NCBI GenBank assembly: GCA_036852015.1
Contig: JAANDG010000456.1
Coordinates: forward strand, 56,233-120,232
Reading direction: 5' to 3'
Length of the DNA stretch: 64,000 nucleotides
Source of the DNA: Pelodera strongyloides
Taxonomy: Eukaryota > Nematoda > Chromadorea > Rhabditida > Rhabditidae
Part shown: piece by piece, positions 1-14,200 of the stretch
Numbering within the stretch: the stretch's first letter is position 1
How the letters are laid out: each line of letters starts with the position of its first letter
The notes under the pieces: generated by a model
Database searches by the model: none
What the model was told of the DNA's origin: nothing
Seen by the model: the letters and a program-made list of their open reading frames with translations, nothing else
Translations under genes and position numbers: made by a program

Positions 1-3000
1 CTATATGGAAAGTGAAAGCCGCCCTGAATGATTTTTTGAGGTGTTTCGGCCTCGCGAAGCAGCAGTTAAATACTCTATCATAGCTTACGCACTATGTGGC
101 AGATATTCATTGATAAATAAATCAAAACATAAGCTTTGAATGCTGCACCCTTGCCCACCGAGGTGAATTTTTATGGTTTCGTTGTTTGTTGCATGCAAGG
201 TCTATAAACACATTGCTGTCATTCTGACAAATTGTAACATTTCGAGGTAACATACATTTCCTTATTTATTTTTCTAAAAAATCAAGTATTTCCATGCACT
301 TTCTCTATTTTTCCATTACAGTGTTTAGTTGTCATGTAAAAAAAAAACAAGTTTCTACATAAAAAAAAGAGAAAAGAATGGCATCTGCCAATAACTCTCC
401 AAAATTACACAGTTCTGACATGTAATTTGTAATTTTCTAGCGGAAAATATCTAGAAAATACAACAAAGGACACGTTTTAAGTGTGTTTGTTTCTTGAACG
501 TTTCGAGTGTTTTAATGGGACATTTTGTTTCAATCACTAACTGGGCATTAGGCTCTTATTTATTGTTAGTGGTTTGTGAACAAGCAAATAATTTAGAAAA
601 TTTGTCAATAGTTCTTAAAAAGATAAAGATAAAGAGTACCTGGTTATACCAAGCGCATCCGCAGAAACCGTGCACCGGGGTTCCGTTGCATTTCTGAACC
701 CGGACGAACTGGCCTTTGAACTTCCCGGCGGCTAATTTTCTCGGGAAGCGAAGCTAAAGAAACTGGGCTCCTTAAGTTCGTAAGTATTTCAATCGTTAGT
801 CGTTTGGCGTGTAGGTACCGTGAAATCGGCCAGCAACTTCCCGCGTGCATTTCCGACGTCAAGACATTTTCAACGGAACATTGAACGCAGTTTTCGCGCG
901 GCTTGCACGCTCCCGAGTTTCGTTAGCTTCGCGTGAGCTCTGCGGTATGTATATTTATGAGATAACGCCTGAATTCTTGTACTCCCCTTATAAGCAAGAA
1001 TTGGGTTGTAGTTTGTAGTCAGTCTTCCAATTATTTCGTAACTCAAACTTCTCATATTTAAGTACCTGAACCTTACTTTCTCTCTCTACCTTTTTGACAC
1101 GTCTGTCAATCAGACAATTTCGACGAAAAAACTTTGTGTTTCATTTCCCTGTTACACACACAAAAAAAGCCTCACAAACAACAATAAAGGGGAAGCACCA
1201 AACGAACAAAGAAAAATTTCACAATTTAAAATATGAGTAATACACCGAAAACGAGCAGTTCGGTGCGCAATAGAAACATGACAAATTGAGAGAAACTCAA
1301 TTTCAAAAAATCATAAACTAGGTTGGAAATGGCATTTTGAGCACTCTATTTAGTTGCTGAGTACATTTTTAGTTACTCTTTAGAGTAGAGTTAGCCAGTA
1401 AACCATCGAAGACCCTGCTGTGTGTGTGTTGTGTGTGTACGTATGTATTATGTATGCATGCATGTATGTATGTATGCTGTATGTATGTACGTGCCATAGG
1501 GAGCCGACCAAGCGCTCATTTCTCACGTAAACCTTTGAATTATAAGATTCACTCGGAAGGAGTCGTCGCATCACACTCTGTAGTGGAATGTTGCATATAT
1601 CCATTATCATCTTTCAAATTAGCAATTGTTAAAGCAATTAATTTGTTACTTAATAAGTTGACACTCTTCATCAGCCGTAATTATTTTTCTGTAATTGTTC
1701 CTATTTCATTTTCTGTATTAGCTGCACTTAATTAATTCACAGCGTTTCCCAATAACGGCATTATGATATGAACTCACTGTAGATCCCTAGTTTAGGAACT
1801 GTGCTTTCAAGGTTTCTTGAAAATTTTATACTATCGACCTTATGCAGTATATTTACAACAGTATCCTCAAAACGTCTTCAGATGAAAATCTCTATTTGAA
1901 CTCGCCATCTATATGCTCTTCTGAGACCCTCTACAATCAAGTTATAAGTGTAAAACATAGCACACTACGGGCACTACCACCGAATAAAACTACAGCGTAA
2001 AACATTTATTTGCTGAAATCAACTGCCTGCACCCAAAAAACTGTTGTAAATGACCGATGCTAGAAAAAGGTGCCCTTGTTCGCAAAAAAGTGTCTCTCAA
2101 GAACACAACCTTGAAAATGCAATACACACAAAAAGCCGAGTTTATCAATTGAACTTTACAAATAGAGGAAGAAAGTGCCTCCAACTCAGTGTGGGTGGGA
2201 AATTGTTCCCCAAGCGGTGGGGGATTGTATTCTGCTTCTCACACTAAAACAATACAACAAGTCATTAGGAACCCTAAAGAATCTTAAAAGAGTAACTGTA
2301 GTGAGTGTGAGTTAGGACTCACTTTACGGAACTCATTAAAATGAATTGTGCCGCCTGCTTTTAAAAAGGGTGTCGAGATCAATCGAATTTGCTCATTATG
2401 CAAAAGAAAGACCTTATTTGTGATTGTCTTTATTCACAAGATTTTGACGTTGCCGTCTAGTAAGCAATAAAAAGGGGAAATTCGAATAAACATTTCCCCC
2501 ACATAGAGTTGGGAAAACAATGAAAAAACTCGGATCATGCCCAGTTGCTAATTTTTGTGGAGCAGAATCGGAGTTTTTTGGTGTGAATTGTGAATACGCT
2601 ATGACCCGTTTTTTTTTTTTTTTGAGTTTTCGTTCTCCTGTTCACGCGCAGGAACCTTACGGTGAAAATCAACTCCGTCACACCCAAAATTAGTCGAGTT
2701 TCCCACCACCACGATGTCTTACCGTAGCCACCCACAATTCAACTCGCGAAATGTGTATCTAACGGTTCGTACCAATAAAAAACAAGGTTGGTGTCGCAAT
2801 CACATTTACACATATAACTACTTTATTCACACTTCTGCATTCAGTCCCCACTTCTTTTACAATTATTCAGTCAGATCCGAGGAAAAAAAAATAGAATCTA
2901 CGCTTCAACATATTCGAGGGATTGAGAACAGCTAAATTACAACTTCGCCATTAGCAATGATCAGACTAATGTGTCATATTTGAGTGGAGCGAAAGAGTCA

Positions 3001-3448
3001 AAAACTACCACCAGTTAGCTTCGTTCGCACCACCATGTATTACACCTTTTTGTTTCGTTTCTTTTTTCAGCACACAGAAATAAGGAATGTCCCACAACAA
3101 ACTACGATGAGATGTTTTATATACACAAGAAATTATGTGAATTTATAACAACGCTTAACAACCAACATTTATAGACGGTCCCGAGAGCAACAAATGGGTG
3201 AAACAACTTCAACAACAATGCATAACAAAAACAAAAGATCTGCAATAACAAACAGTAACAACGCTCCAAATATGTATTAATCTAATGAGATAAAAAGTTT
3301 TAAACCTTCAAGCCAAAGCTACTGGGAAAAGTTGAGGTCGGACAAAAGACTATGGGTACCTGAAGTCAGAGTTGAGACAATATCTCTTCTGATACTCACG
3401 TTCGATATTTAAAAGAATAGATCAAGAAAGAGTTGAAAAGAAAGGTTT
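1..3448. other. Stretch without a recognised gene
   Basis: I find no exon here that matches a known family on either strand. The stretch is AT-rich with scattered short ORFs and one TG/TATG microsatellite near 1418. A more GC-rich patch lies at about 640-930. The part just below 3449 is presumably the 3' untranslated and downstream region of the minus-strand dyskerin gene. No clear poly(A) signal could be tied to that gene. Confidence 0.5.
1418..1493. repeat. TG / TATG microsatellite
   Basis: Low-complexity run of TG dinucleotides passing into GTAT/GCAT tetranucleotides. The short ORFs crossing it on both strands are by-products of the repeat. Confidence 0.85.
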
Positions 3449-6400
3449 TTAATCAGAATCGGATGACGAGCTGCTGGACTCCTTCTTAGCCTTCTTCTTG
3501 GGGGTTTCTACCTTGGCCTTCTTCTTCGGAGCCTCTTCAACAGCCTCTTCTGCTTCCTCTGCCTCCATTGGTTCCTCCTTCTAGAAATAAAGATTTAAAT
3601 CAAGAAATCAAAGGTTTCTGGTTTTTACGCTATTGACACATATTGATGTTATACTTGCATGATCTATTCAAGAGATTCATACACAAAAAATTTATGCAAA
3701 AAGAGCGCAATGAAATAATCAGTCAGCTCAAAGACATAGAAACATATAACAAACGAGCAAAAATCACACACCTTAACGGCAGCAGCAGCGGACAAATCTT
3801 CATAAGTATTTTTCCAGTTTGCGGGTGTCTTCTCGGTCGGCTTACCGTGCTTATCGAGCAGACCCTAAAGTTTACAGTTTACGAATGACACTACACCTTT
3901 CTTTATGTGAGCTTCATTTGCCGCTATATGGGGACAATTACATTATTAAATTGTCAAAAAAAAAAAAAATTATTGGTGAGCTCGATCAGTATCAGCCAAT
4001 TCAACCAGACGAATATATTTAGTACACGCAAGATACTTTGCTCCATCTAAATTATGAAACGTTGTGCGCTGTCATCATTTCACTTATTAGAGTAACGTCA
4101 AAAACGGGTAAACTAACTAACCTTCTGAATCATATCCTTCTTCTTCAGGGCAACAGGGCCAAGACCCCACTTTCTGCCATAAGTATCTCTTTCCATAACA
4201 ACTCTCTTGATCTTAGCAACTACTCCGTGATCGCACGAAGCAATAGTGGAAGTGGTCATCTGTGCAATGGCTAAAAATTTTTATTGAAAAAGGTGTTATA
4301 GGCTGGACGTTAAGTGGTGCGCAAAACGACGCAATTGTGTTGGCTGAGTTGGCTCAGCTCAGAGGCTAATATAAATAAAAATCTATAATATGAATGAAAC
4401 GTAGTTTCAAAATAAGCCAAACAGACCATCACCATTTACATGCGTTCAAACAAATAATAATAATGTTAACAAAAAACAAACGCACCAAGGCAAACGGCTT
4501 CTCCCTTGGTGGAAACAATAACAATCTCCTGTCCGACCTCAATTCCATCATCGTACCTCAGAACACCAGGGATCAGAATCTTGGCACCATAGCAAATAGC
4601 ATTAATCTGTAAAATCATCGAATTTACAAGATTTCTAGTCAAATGAGCATAAATCGGCGCGCAAAATCAGAAACGAACCCCGCTTTGCGGTGAATCAGTT
4701 CAACCTCAGAAACGCTTTTTTTGTATATGTGAGCGAAACGAATAAATAACAATGTACCAACTTTCAGTCACAAAGATGCGATAAACGCACGGCGACTTGA
4801 CAAAAAAAGAAGCTAATTTTCTTTGATCGATAAATGTTTTGCGTCTAGTTACAGATTAAATACTCACGGCGCTGTCCTTGACAATGATTCTCTTGTGGGA
4901 AGTAAGCAGGGCCTCCAGAGGTCGAACAATCTTTCTCATGTAACTCTCATCCTTGTGGTGGTCAAGCACATACTGTGCATCCAGTACATCGTGCATGGTT
5001 GACAATTGGTCATGCTCGTCAGTCACACCCGATCTAAATTAACTAAGGAATTTATTTTAAAATCAATTCTTGAAAGGAAGGAAAGGAGAACTAGAAAGAA
5101 CAAAGAAGGCACGAAACAAAAATCAGCCATAATTCAAAACAAAATACTGTATGGACAGCACAACTTTCGGTTCCAAACCAATTGTTTCATGTAATACCAA
5201 AATACGATCAGTCAACAAAAAGGTAAGATAATCGGAACAAAGAGCATTGCCTGTTACGACGGAGTTCCTCCATGACACCACCAGTACCCAGAACGATACC
5301 GAGATGAACGCAAATGGTTCTCACGTAGGTACCAGCCTCACACTAAATTAATTGTGTAAGTTCCATTTATGGACAAAAGGTTATCGTATATTCAGTAAAC
5401 ACCCACTATTAACATGTCATGATGATCCAAGCCCTTTCCCTACTGCATAGCACTAGTACCCTATTCTAACTCAACGGGAAGCATTTAGGGCGAGCTTAGG
5501 ATGACCGAAAAAATCTTTTTCGACCGTTCAGGACAGGGTGGGCCGAAGAATTTTTTCGGACATATTAAACGCGCCCTTATGATGCAGATTTACGAATATA
5601 CGTGTATGGGAAATGGGCGAAATGGCCTAGGGTTTGCCATATTTTATTTCACTTCAAAGTGTCCACCCTATTTTTTCAGACATTTTTTACACTAGTCCTT
5701 TTTTGAATGTGTTCCGTAGCATTAGGAAAAAAGAAAAGAACGATGAAAACGTATAAAGTAGTACTCGACTGAACTGTACATGTGGTTACCTTGATTACTT
5801 TTACATACATTAAATAAAATAAGAAACACAGTAAAATATGCGAATGATGAAAAACATACCTTGACCCAGAAAATACCCATATTGCGCTCTGCATCATACT
5901 CGATGAGTTTGTTCTCGTAGATAGTACGAACACGAAGCTGACGCTTCACAGCAGACATAAGGGGTGGTCTTTGGAAAAGAGCACCAGTGAGCTAAAATTG
6001 TAAACATACTAACATAGACAGAATCAGATAGTTAATCAGCCGTAAATTCAAAATTCAACAGTAACAGCATATATTGTGTATGATTAATATATCATAAAAT
6101 ATTACATTTAGTGCGTACAAATATAAAGCAAAATATAAGGTGAGCGAAATAAGTTTACCTTCTCAAGACCTTGCTTGATCTTCTTCTCAGAATCAACAGG
6201 GTTGTGAAGTTTGAAGATGGCGATGTATTCTTTGCCGGCTCCTTGCTGCGATTTGGCAAGACGGGTGGCACGATCAACACACACAATCAGACATCCGGAA
6301 ACCTAAAAATGATGACGATAACATTCATCCTCGAGGCTTCCCTTTTTTTTAGTTTACAATCATGTGAAATCGTTTGTGGAGATATTACAGCAAAATATGG

Positions 6401-9061
6401 TTCGTTATTAAAGGAGGAGGCTCACGAGATCTAAGTGTATGATTTCTTTCTTCTTATCGGTAGATGATGGTATTTGCCTCCAAGAAACATGCCTTATGAA
6501 ACAAAAGCTTTTAATTAGAAGGAATAAATCAATGTAATGCTTAGAATTTTATCAAAATTCTTGACCGTAGCCTTTGTGTCCCGAGGGTATCTGGCTATTA
6601 TTGTATGTGTCCCGAGGGTATCTAGCTATAATTGCACCCTTATTGTCTTACTTTGAGTCCCCAGCTACCCTCGGGACACACACAATTATGAAGACTATGG
6701 TCAAGAATTTTGATAAAATTCTAAATACTACATTGATTTATTCCTTCTAATTAAAAGCTTTTGCATCATAAGACATGTTTCTTGGAAGCAAATACCATCA
6801 TCTATCGATAAGAAGAAAGAAATCATACACTTAGATCTCGTGAGCCTCCTCCTTTAAAAGGCGGAAAGGCGCGCGAACTATAAAAAAATGTCGGTACTAC
6901 GATAAATTCAAATTCCACAATATAAATAATTGACATTAGCCCGTATTCTCGGGCGCACGGAAATTTTCCGTCGCGGAACATGTTCCGTTCCGCGAAAAGA
7001 ATGGTATTCCCGGAAAAACGGAGCGTGTAGTTCGTAGTCTGCAAGTTTCCGTTCGGCCAAACGGAAATTTTTTCCATACAAAAATTTCCCCGAGGTTTTT
7101 GAGTGGGAAATCGCGACGGAAATTTTCCGTTGCTTTATTTTTACTTTATTTCTTTGGTAAATTTTTGTTATTTGTTTTTCTTTCACCTTTTTTATTTTTA
7201 AAGAATAATTTTCGTTAATTTTACAATACGTTAGTGAAAAACTAAGCAAATATATGTTAGAAACTTGCTATAACTCCTTGAACAAAGAACAAATGCGTTA
7301 AGTTATATATATAAAAACAAAAATATATTATAATATAAACTCAAAATATGAAAGAAAATTAATGGTAAAGTCAAAGTTTTAAACTGCATGGAACCTTTTC
7401 CGTTCGATTCGTATTCTGGCGCCCATCCAGAGCGGAACCAGTTCCGCAGCGGAATATTTCCGCGCGGATATTTTCCCGGAACATGTTCCCATTTTTGAAG
7501 TTCCGTGCAGCCCGAGAATACGGGCTATTAACGGAAAGCCTAGCAGGAGTAACTCGAGGAAACACAGGCTGTCTTTTCGTGAGTACTCCGGGACGGAACG
7601 AACGAAAGCAGCCTTTTTCGATCTAGACCTACCCAATATTAGTTTAATTATGAGTTAATACAGTAATTCGTCATTCCAAGATTTTTTTCAGCATTTATAC
7701 TAAAATTGACGTTTAACTTAATTATATACATTTTGGGGCGCAAATAGCAAGGTTTTGTGGTGTGTCCCTAGTTGTCTGTGAATGGCACGCTTTCGAGGAG
7801 AAACGAAGTTAAACCGGAGAAGGAGAAGAACCAAAAAGGGCTAGGCCTAGTCCCAATAAAAACTTAAATACGGGCCACCATAAACGTTCAGGTCACTGTA
7901 CGGAGACAGACACATACTAACTGTCTGAGTAACTTGTTCTACATAAGGAATCACTACATAGCCAAGAAAGAATTTAACACACCTAAATGCACACCATTTA
8001 GTAAAAGAAAATACTAAGTCACAGCGTGAAAATAAGAATCTCGTACATCTGAGCACATTAAAAAAAAATACTGCCCCGCCTTCGTACAATAAACGAGTAA
8101 AAGTGTAATACACTTACTCCTCTAAACGATAGGTAGAGGCGATGAAAGCTATAGACTAACATAAATGAGTGTATATGTACCTTAGGGTCCAGGGTTCCAG
8201 AGTGGCCAGTTTTGTTACAACGAAGGATATTCTTGATCCATGCAACAACTTCGTGAGATGAAGGATTGGACGGCTTGTCAAGGTTGAAAAAGCCCGAAGA
8301 TACGTATGCTTTAATATCCCTCTTCAGGGGAGAACATCCCTCCACCAACGGAGTGTAATGGCTGGTTCGCACGTTCATTTTGTCGAAGTTCTAAAACAGA
8401 CTCACCGTGCTAAAAATAACATAAACAATATGCATAGTTCTCGAAGAAAAACTACATATGGGCCAATTACCAAATTTGTGTACAATAATTCAAGCTGGCA
8501 AGCCAAACAACTACGACTTCGAGGCGACCAACTGGAACAAAATAGTTCATAAATCATGTTTCTACTTTCCAAATCAGCGCCTTTCACAAAGCACAAACCT
8601 TCAACAAAAGAGGCCATTGCGAACTATCCAAAGTAGGTGCCGTGCTGGACGACTTCAATTGGAAATCCTCCTTTTCTTGGAGCTCCTTAAAAACAGTCCA
8701 TACGTTTTCACAACCTGACATCTGTTTTCTTATAAAGATGAACAATTACAGCAAATACGCTAACGTTCTAAAACTGTAGGCCGACAAATAGTCACCGTAA
8801 TGCAGAATTGTAACACAAATACTTCTACAGCCGGCCACATTATGATCTTATTGGCTAATTCTGGGACACATACAACAATACTCTGTAGTTCATAAATAAG
8901 TAGATATTACGGCTTCCTAAAGGCCGCAAGATCAAGAAAACCAAGTGAATAGCATTCAGCAACGGTCAGATTACACATAACGGATCACAATTGAAAGCAA
9001 TTAACCCCTGCAAACTGAAACATACCCCCACGTCCAAACTCTTCTTGCTTGATTTACCCAT
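3449..9061 (-). CDS. DKC1: Dyskerin / CBF5, H/ACA RNP pseudouridine synthase
   Basis: Catalytic subunit of box H/ACA snoRNPs, which converts uridine to pseudouridine in rRNA and snRNA in the nucleolus. Eleven coding exons on the minus strand: 9061-9026, 8721-8599, 8390-8181, 6302-6159, 5991-5860, 5342-5251, 5033-4868, 4606-4486, 4270-4122, 3864-3772, 3580-3449. They give 465 aa (human dyskerin is 514). Order: short basic N-terminus; DKCLD region with [12 protein letters not shown]; TruB domain with the catalytic Asp (about D121) in [17 protein letters not shown] motif; PUA domain at about 294-369 ([14 protein letters not shown]); Lys/Glu-rich tail ending SSSSSDSD. An AG stands three bases before the ATG, so a 5' UTR intron is likely. 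The intron at 5250-5034 has a GC donor. Intron 6303-8180 carries two inverted-repeat elements. Identity is certain; the short N-terminal exon is less so. Confidence 0.95.
6408..6857. mobile_element. TTAA-flanked MITE, family 2, in a dyskerin intron
   Basis: A 450-bp near-palindrome. It begins TTAAAGGAGGAGGCTCACGA and ends with the matching complement finishing in CCTTTAA, with long sub-terminal arms that pair across most of its length. It has no ORF of note. TTAA at both ends fits the target duplication typical of piggyBac-type elements (established knowledge). A relative is at 21091-21550. Confidence 0.8.
6938..7526. mobile_element. Inverted-repeat element (AGCCCGTATTCTCGGGC ends) in a dyskerin intron
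   Basis: Termini AGCCCGTATTCTCGGGC (6938) and its exact complement (ending 7526), followed inward by GCACGGAA and TTCCGTGC. ATT stands on both outer sides and may be a target duplication. The interior is rich in TTCCG/CGGAA blocks. No transposase ORF is visible, so it is a non-autonomous element of a different family from its neighbour at 6408. Confidence 0.7.
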
Positions 9062-9636
9062 CGTCTGAAAACAAAAACGATCAGAAAAATAGAAAAACTA
9101 ATACAGAACAACAAGACCAGGATGCAAGCAAACCCGTGGCAAAGTGTTTCAAGCGGAACTAGGACACAGTTTCAGCAAGATCGCAAAACATTCATTTCGG
9201 CTCACAGAAAGGCAAAAATCAACTTTCAGGGCGTAAAATTCGTTATTTCGAGTAAAAACCTGACTGATTGTTAATCAAGCAACATAAAGCAACTTATATT
9301 CTACCACAACAACATCTAAAACATCAAAAGAAGTTAGCAAAACACTAGGATCCACAACCAACCAATGCAAATTGCAGAAAAATCAATTGAAAAAAACCCA
9401 AAACTGCGAAGGGTTTCAAAATGCACGCAACGCACACGTTTAGAGGGTACCTACGCAGAGCCGCCAAATTCGAATCTGCTTTCGCGCTCGATCATTTCGC
9501 CAATTGCGAAGTTTGATTCATTCGAAGTTTCGTAAACTCCGTATAGTGCGTGTTTTTGTTTGTTATTTTGATTATAATTGTGGTCTCTCCGCTCAAAAAC
9601 CTCCCGGACAGCTTTGCAAATACGTTCACGTTTAGA
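9062..9636. promoter_or_regulatory. Shared divergent promoter region of dyskerin and RAN
   Basis: The dyskerin ATG (-) and RAN ATG (+) are only 575 bp apart and head to head, so both promoters and both 5' UTRs must lie here. An AG just upstream of the dyskerin ATG suggests that part of this is a dyskerin 5' UTR intron. No TATA box stands out. Co-regulation of the two genes is inference from the arrangement. Confidence 0.6.
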
Positions 9637-10936
<1,300 letters not shown>

Positions 10937-11081
10937 ATATCTCATTTATACTGCATCAAAGGCTTAATCATCTCATATGTTTTACGATAACACGTGTAGT
11001 CTCCGAGTGAATACTTTTATAAGTTTTAAAAATTTGAACATTGTTGTGAGTTGTTATGTGTTTGTAAAAAGAAACGAGTTA

Positions 11082-11087
11082 AATAAA
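11082..11087 (+). promoter_or_regulatory. RAN poly(A) signal
   Basis: AATAAA about 145 bases after the RAN stop, followed by a T/G-rich stretch. NOP14 begins about 170 bases further on. Confidence 0.7.
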
Positions 11088-11254
11088 ACCTTGATTGTTT
11101 GATCTTCCTGTGGAATGAAATTTTTATTGTGATCATGTGTTATGGCACTGCATAAATTATTTGAATTATGTTCTCTTGTCATTTTTTGGTTTTTATTTAT
11201 CAAGCATATTTTAGAATCAAATGGTTTTTTACATCAAGGATATTTTAGAACCAA

Positions 11255-14200
11255 ATGGTAAAGAAACAGCTCGCAAAGAAAAAGTCAAATCCATTCGATT
11301 TGAGATTCAGCAGAGTGAAGCACAATGTAGGTTTCTTGTTATGTTGATGTTTGTCGTAGGCATGCGTGCTGTGGTATTCTGAGGTCCAACAATTTGTTGA
11401 ATTGATGTCCCGAAGTCGATAACTTTTAAATATTGCTCACTTTGAAGGTGCTAGGCCGTCGTGCGAATGCTGGTGAGATTGGCCGTCCCGCTGTGAGCAG
11501 AAAACGAGGCGTAGAACTTAGGAAGAGGACATTAAATGTGGAAGCAGAGAATATCTTCAAAGTAAATAAGGTGGGTTTGAGGATTACGTAGGCCTCACGT
11601 TTTTGTTTTGTTTTTATGGGATAGGTAGGTGCCTTTTCAACAAATGTTACCGGATACGGTATCATTACTCTACTTCCCGAACACCTCTGATATTGTTTGG
11701 CTTTAGATTATCGATAACAGGAAGAAGAGGAACGATAATCTGCTCATCAATAAGAGCGGCCGTAAAATCACATTAGAGGATGGTGAGAGTTACCGTTGTT
11801 CGTATTGGGACTGCAACTGAAATAATATAATATCATTAGTTGAATCGTTGTCTTATGACTTTTGCACGATATGTATGATCGATTTATCTTCAGATAAGGT
11901 GCAATAGGCATGTGCCGAGCATCTAGGGCTCTCGAGGTAATAGCATAAAAGCAGACGAGTTCTTATCGTCATTCAATGTATTTAGAAGCGCCTCCTGCAA
12001 AGCGTTCGCTCACCTCTATTCAGAAGTATGAAATGGGATTAGGCGACGATGTAGACGTGGAAGCGGATGAAGATATTCTGGAGAGAGATGCCTTCGGACA
12101 GGCAGAGCCCACAAGAGAGGAGAAACCCTCGACTCCCGCCAATAGGAAGAAAGCAAAGTAAGAGGACTAGACTGATTGGCATAGGATAGTCGCTGTTCAC
12201 CTAGAGATTCGATTTCATTGTCTGGGCAGGGCTCATATTGGTGGCTTTAGTGATATTTAGTGATGGAAATGATGCTGACAGTACAGTATGCTGTACATAT
12301 ACAGTGTTTACTGGTTCTAGTTTAAAAAAAGTTTGTTGTGGAAGTGTTTTGTAATTTGTAGGATTTTCGATCTTCTTTCGTATATTATGCCTTTCCTTTT
12401 TATACCGTACCGTACATTCAGGGAGCAGAAATTAGTGGAAATGATTGCAAAGACCAAGCAAGAGAGACTGGAAAAGCATACGGAACGAGATGTGGTGGAG
12501 AGGAATACCAATAAACTGGACGATTTGTTTACGTAGGTTTTTTGAAAATAATATTGCATTTGAGTACTTGTAAGAATGTGACTTCTACAAGCGTGTGTGC
12601 TCTTCGTTTGTTTCCAGATAGAATATGCTGCATGTGCATGTGTCTTTTTATTTGTGTATTTATTAGGTGGGATTGGCTTGAAAAGTGTACGTGAGTTTGT
12701 ATCCTTTTTAGAAAACTTCGCAAGAAGTTGCCTAAAGAGCGAAGAGGCAAGGATTATGTGGGACTCGATGATTATGACAAAATGGTGAGTCTTATATGGC
12801 GACTTTTGTAGAATTTGCATATTTGTATAATTCGTTGTTTGAAATTAGCAACTGGATACAAAGTAACATAAAAGTAATAACTAAAGAGAAAGATATCACA
12901 GACAGAGTCACAGACAACAGCGACAGAGTTGCAAGAGAACCAGCTCATATACACATGTAAATGTGAATCTTTTGTCATTGAGATTTGAGACCTAATATTG
13001 AAACGTTTCTCAGATTCTCGACCTGAAAATGACGGAGGATAAGCGTGCGACGCCTTCTGAACGGACGAAGAGCCTGGAGGAATTGGCTGCAGAGGAGAGG
13101 GAGAAACTAGAGGAAATGGAGAGACGCAGACGGGCCAGGATGGAACTCAAGGTTGATTTTACTGTAGTTTCGTAAGTAATTGAGGTTTGAGTTTGATATT
13201 TCTACTCGCACTTCGCACTTGAATTTGTGAGTTATAGCATCTTCTAAACTATGTTTTTGTTTGTATTAATGATTGGATCTTAGTATATGTAAAGTTATTT
13301 TTGTTATATTATTTCCATTATGCATGTATGTAACATAGCTATACTAAGATGTGGGCATGGGTTTTCTATCGGAAACATTAATGTTTAGTCTGATTCGATC
13401 CGGGAAGAACAGTCGACTGACGCCGAAGTGTTAAAGAAGAAAGTTGTTGATGAAGATAAACTCTTCCGACTCGAATACGACAAAAAGGGACGACTTGCGC
13501 ATAGAGATGAGGTTCGTCTTTGATATTGGGTGGGCGGAGCCTCCGACTCCATGTTTATTTGAACAACTTTCTTTGTTATATTTCGGGTGAGTTATCCATT
13601 CCCGGTGAGTTCCTTCACCCGCCTTCGTTTGACATAATTCGATAGTTCAACAGTCTAGGGTCGGTGATTTAGTACACATTTGAAACCCAACCTTTAATGA
13701 CACCGTTTCGATTCTCTGTATATACGCTAGTTGTGAAACATACCTTTTCAGTCGTTTCACAAAGTAGAACATGCATGATACGTTAATGGCGCGACAAAAT
13801 GTGTATAGATGAAGCATCGATAATTCATACCTATAAAATATCCGACCACTTTGCTGACAGACTCGGGACGCAGTCTCCCTGAAAAAAAGTACAATCGAAA
13901 TGTATTTCTCATGAGACTTCAGCAGTGTGAATATGACCCATGATTCGTAGAATCGTTTAAGGTTGAAAGTGAGAAGTCGCGCTTGAGAAATTTGGATCAG
14001 ACGGCCAGTGATGAGGAGGGCGATTTGGATGAGGATGAAGAGGAAGCTGACGAGGAGGATTTGGAGGATATTGAGGAAGGTGAGTGGGGAGGAAATGAGA
14101 GGGGACTACCTAGTGGGATGCCTGGGAGAAGTTTGGGGAAAATGGGGAACTATCTCATGGGAGGTCTGGGAGAACTGTCGGATGACAATGTCTGGGTCTG

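Noticed and set aside
648..735. Possible terminal exon on the plus strand ending HRGSVAFLNPDELAFELPGG then stop
   Set aside because: The composition looks coding, but the acceptor is poor, no upstream exon joins it, and I recognise no family.
2714..2935. ORF beginning MSYRSHPQFNSRN
   Set aside because: No family match, no splice partners, AT-rich tail; probably chance.
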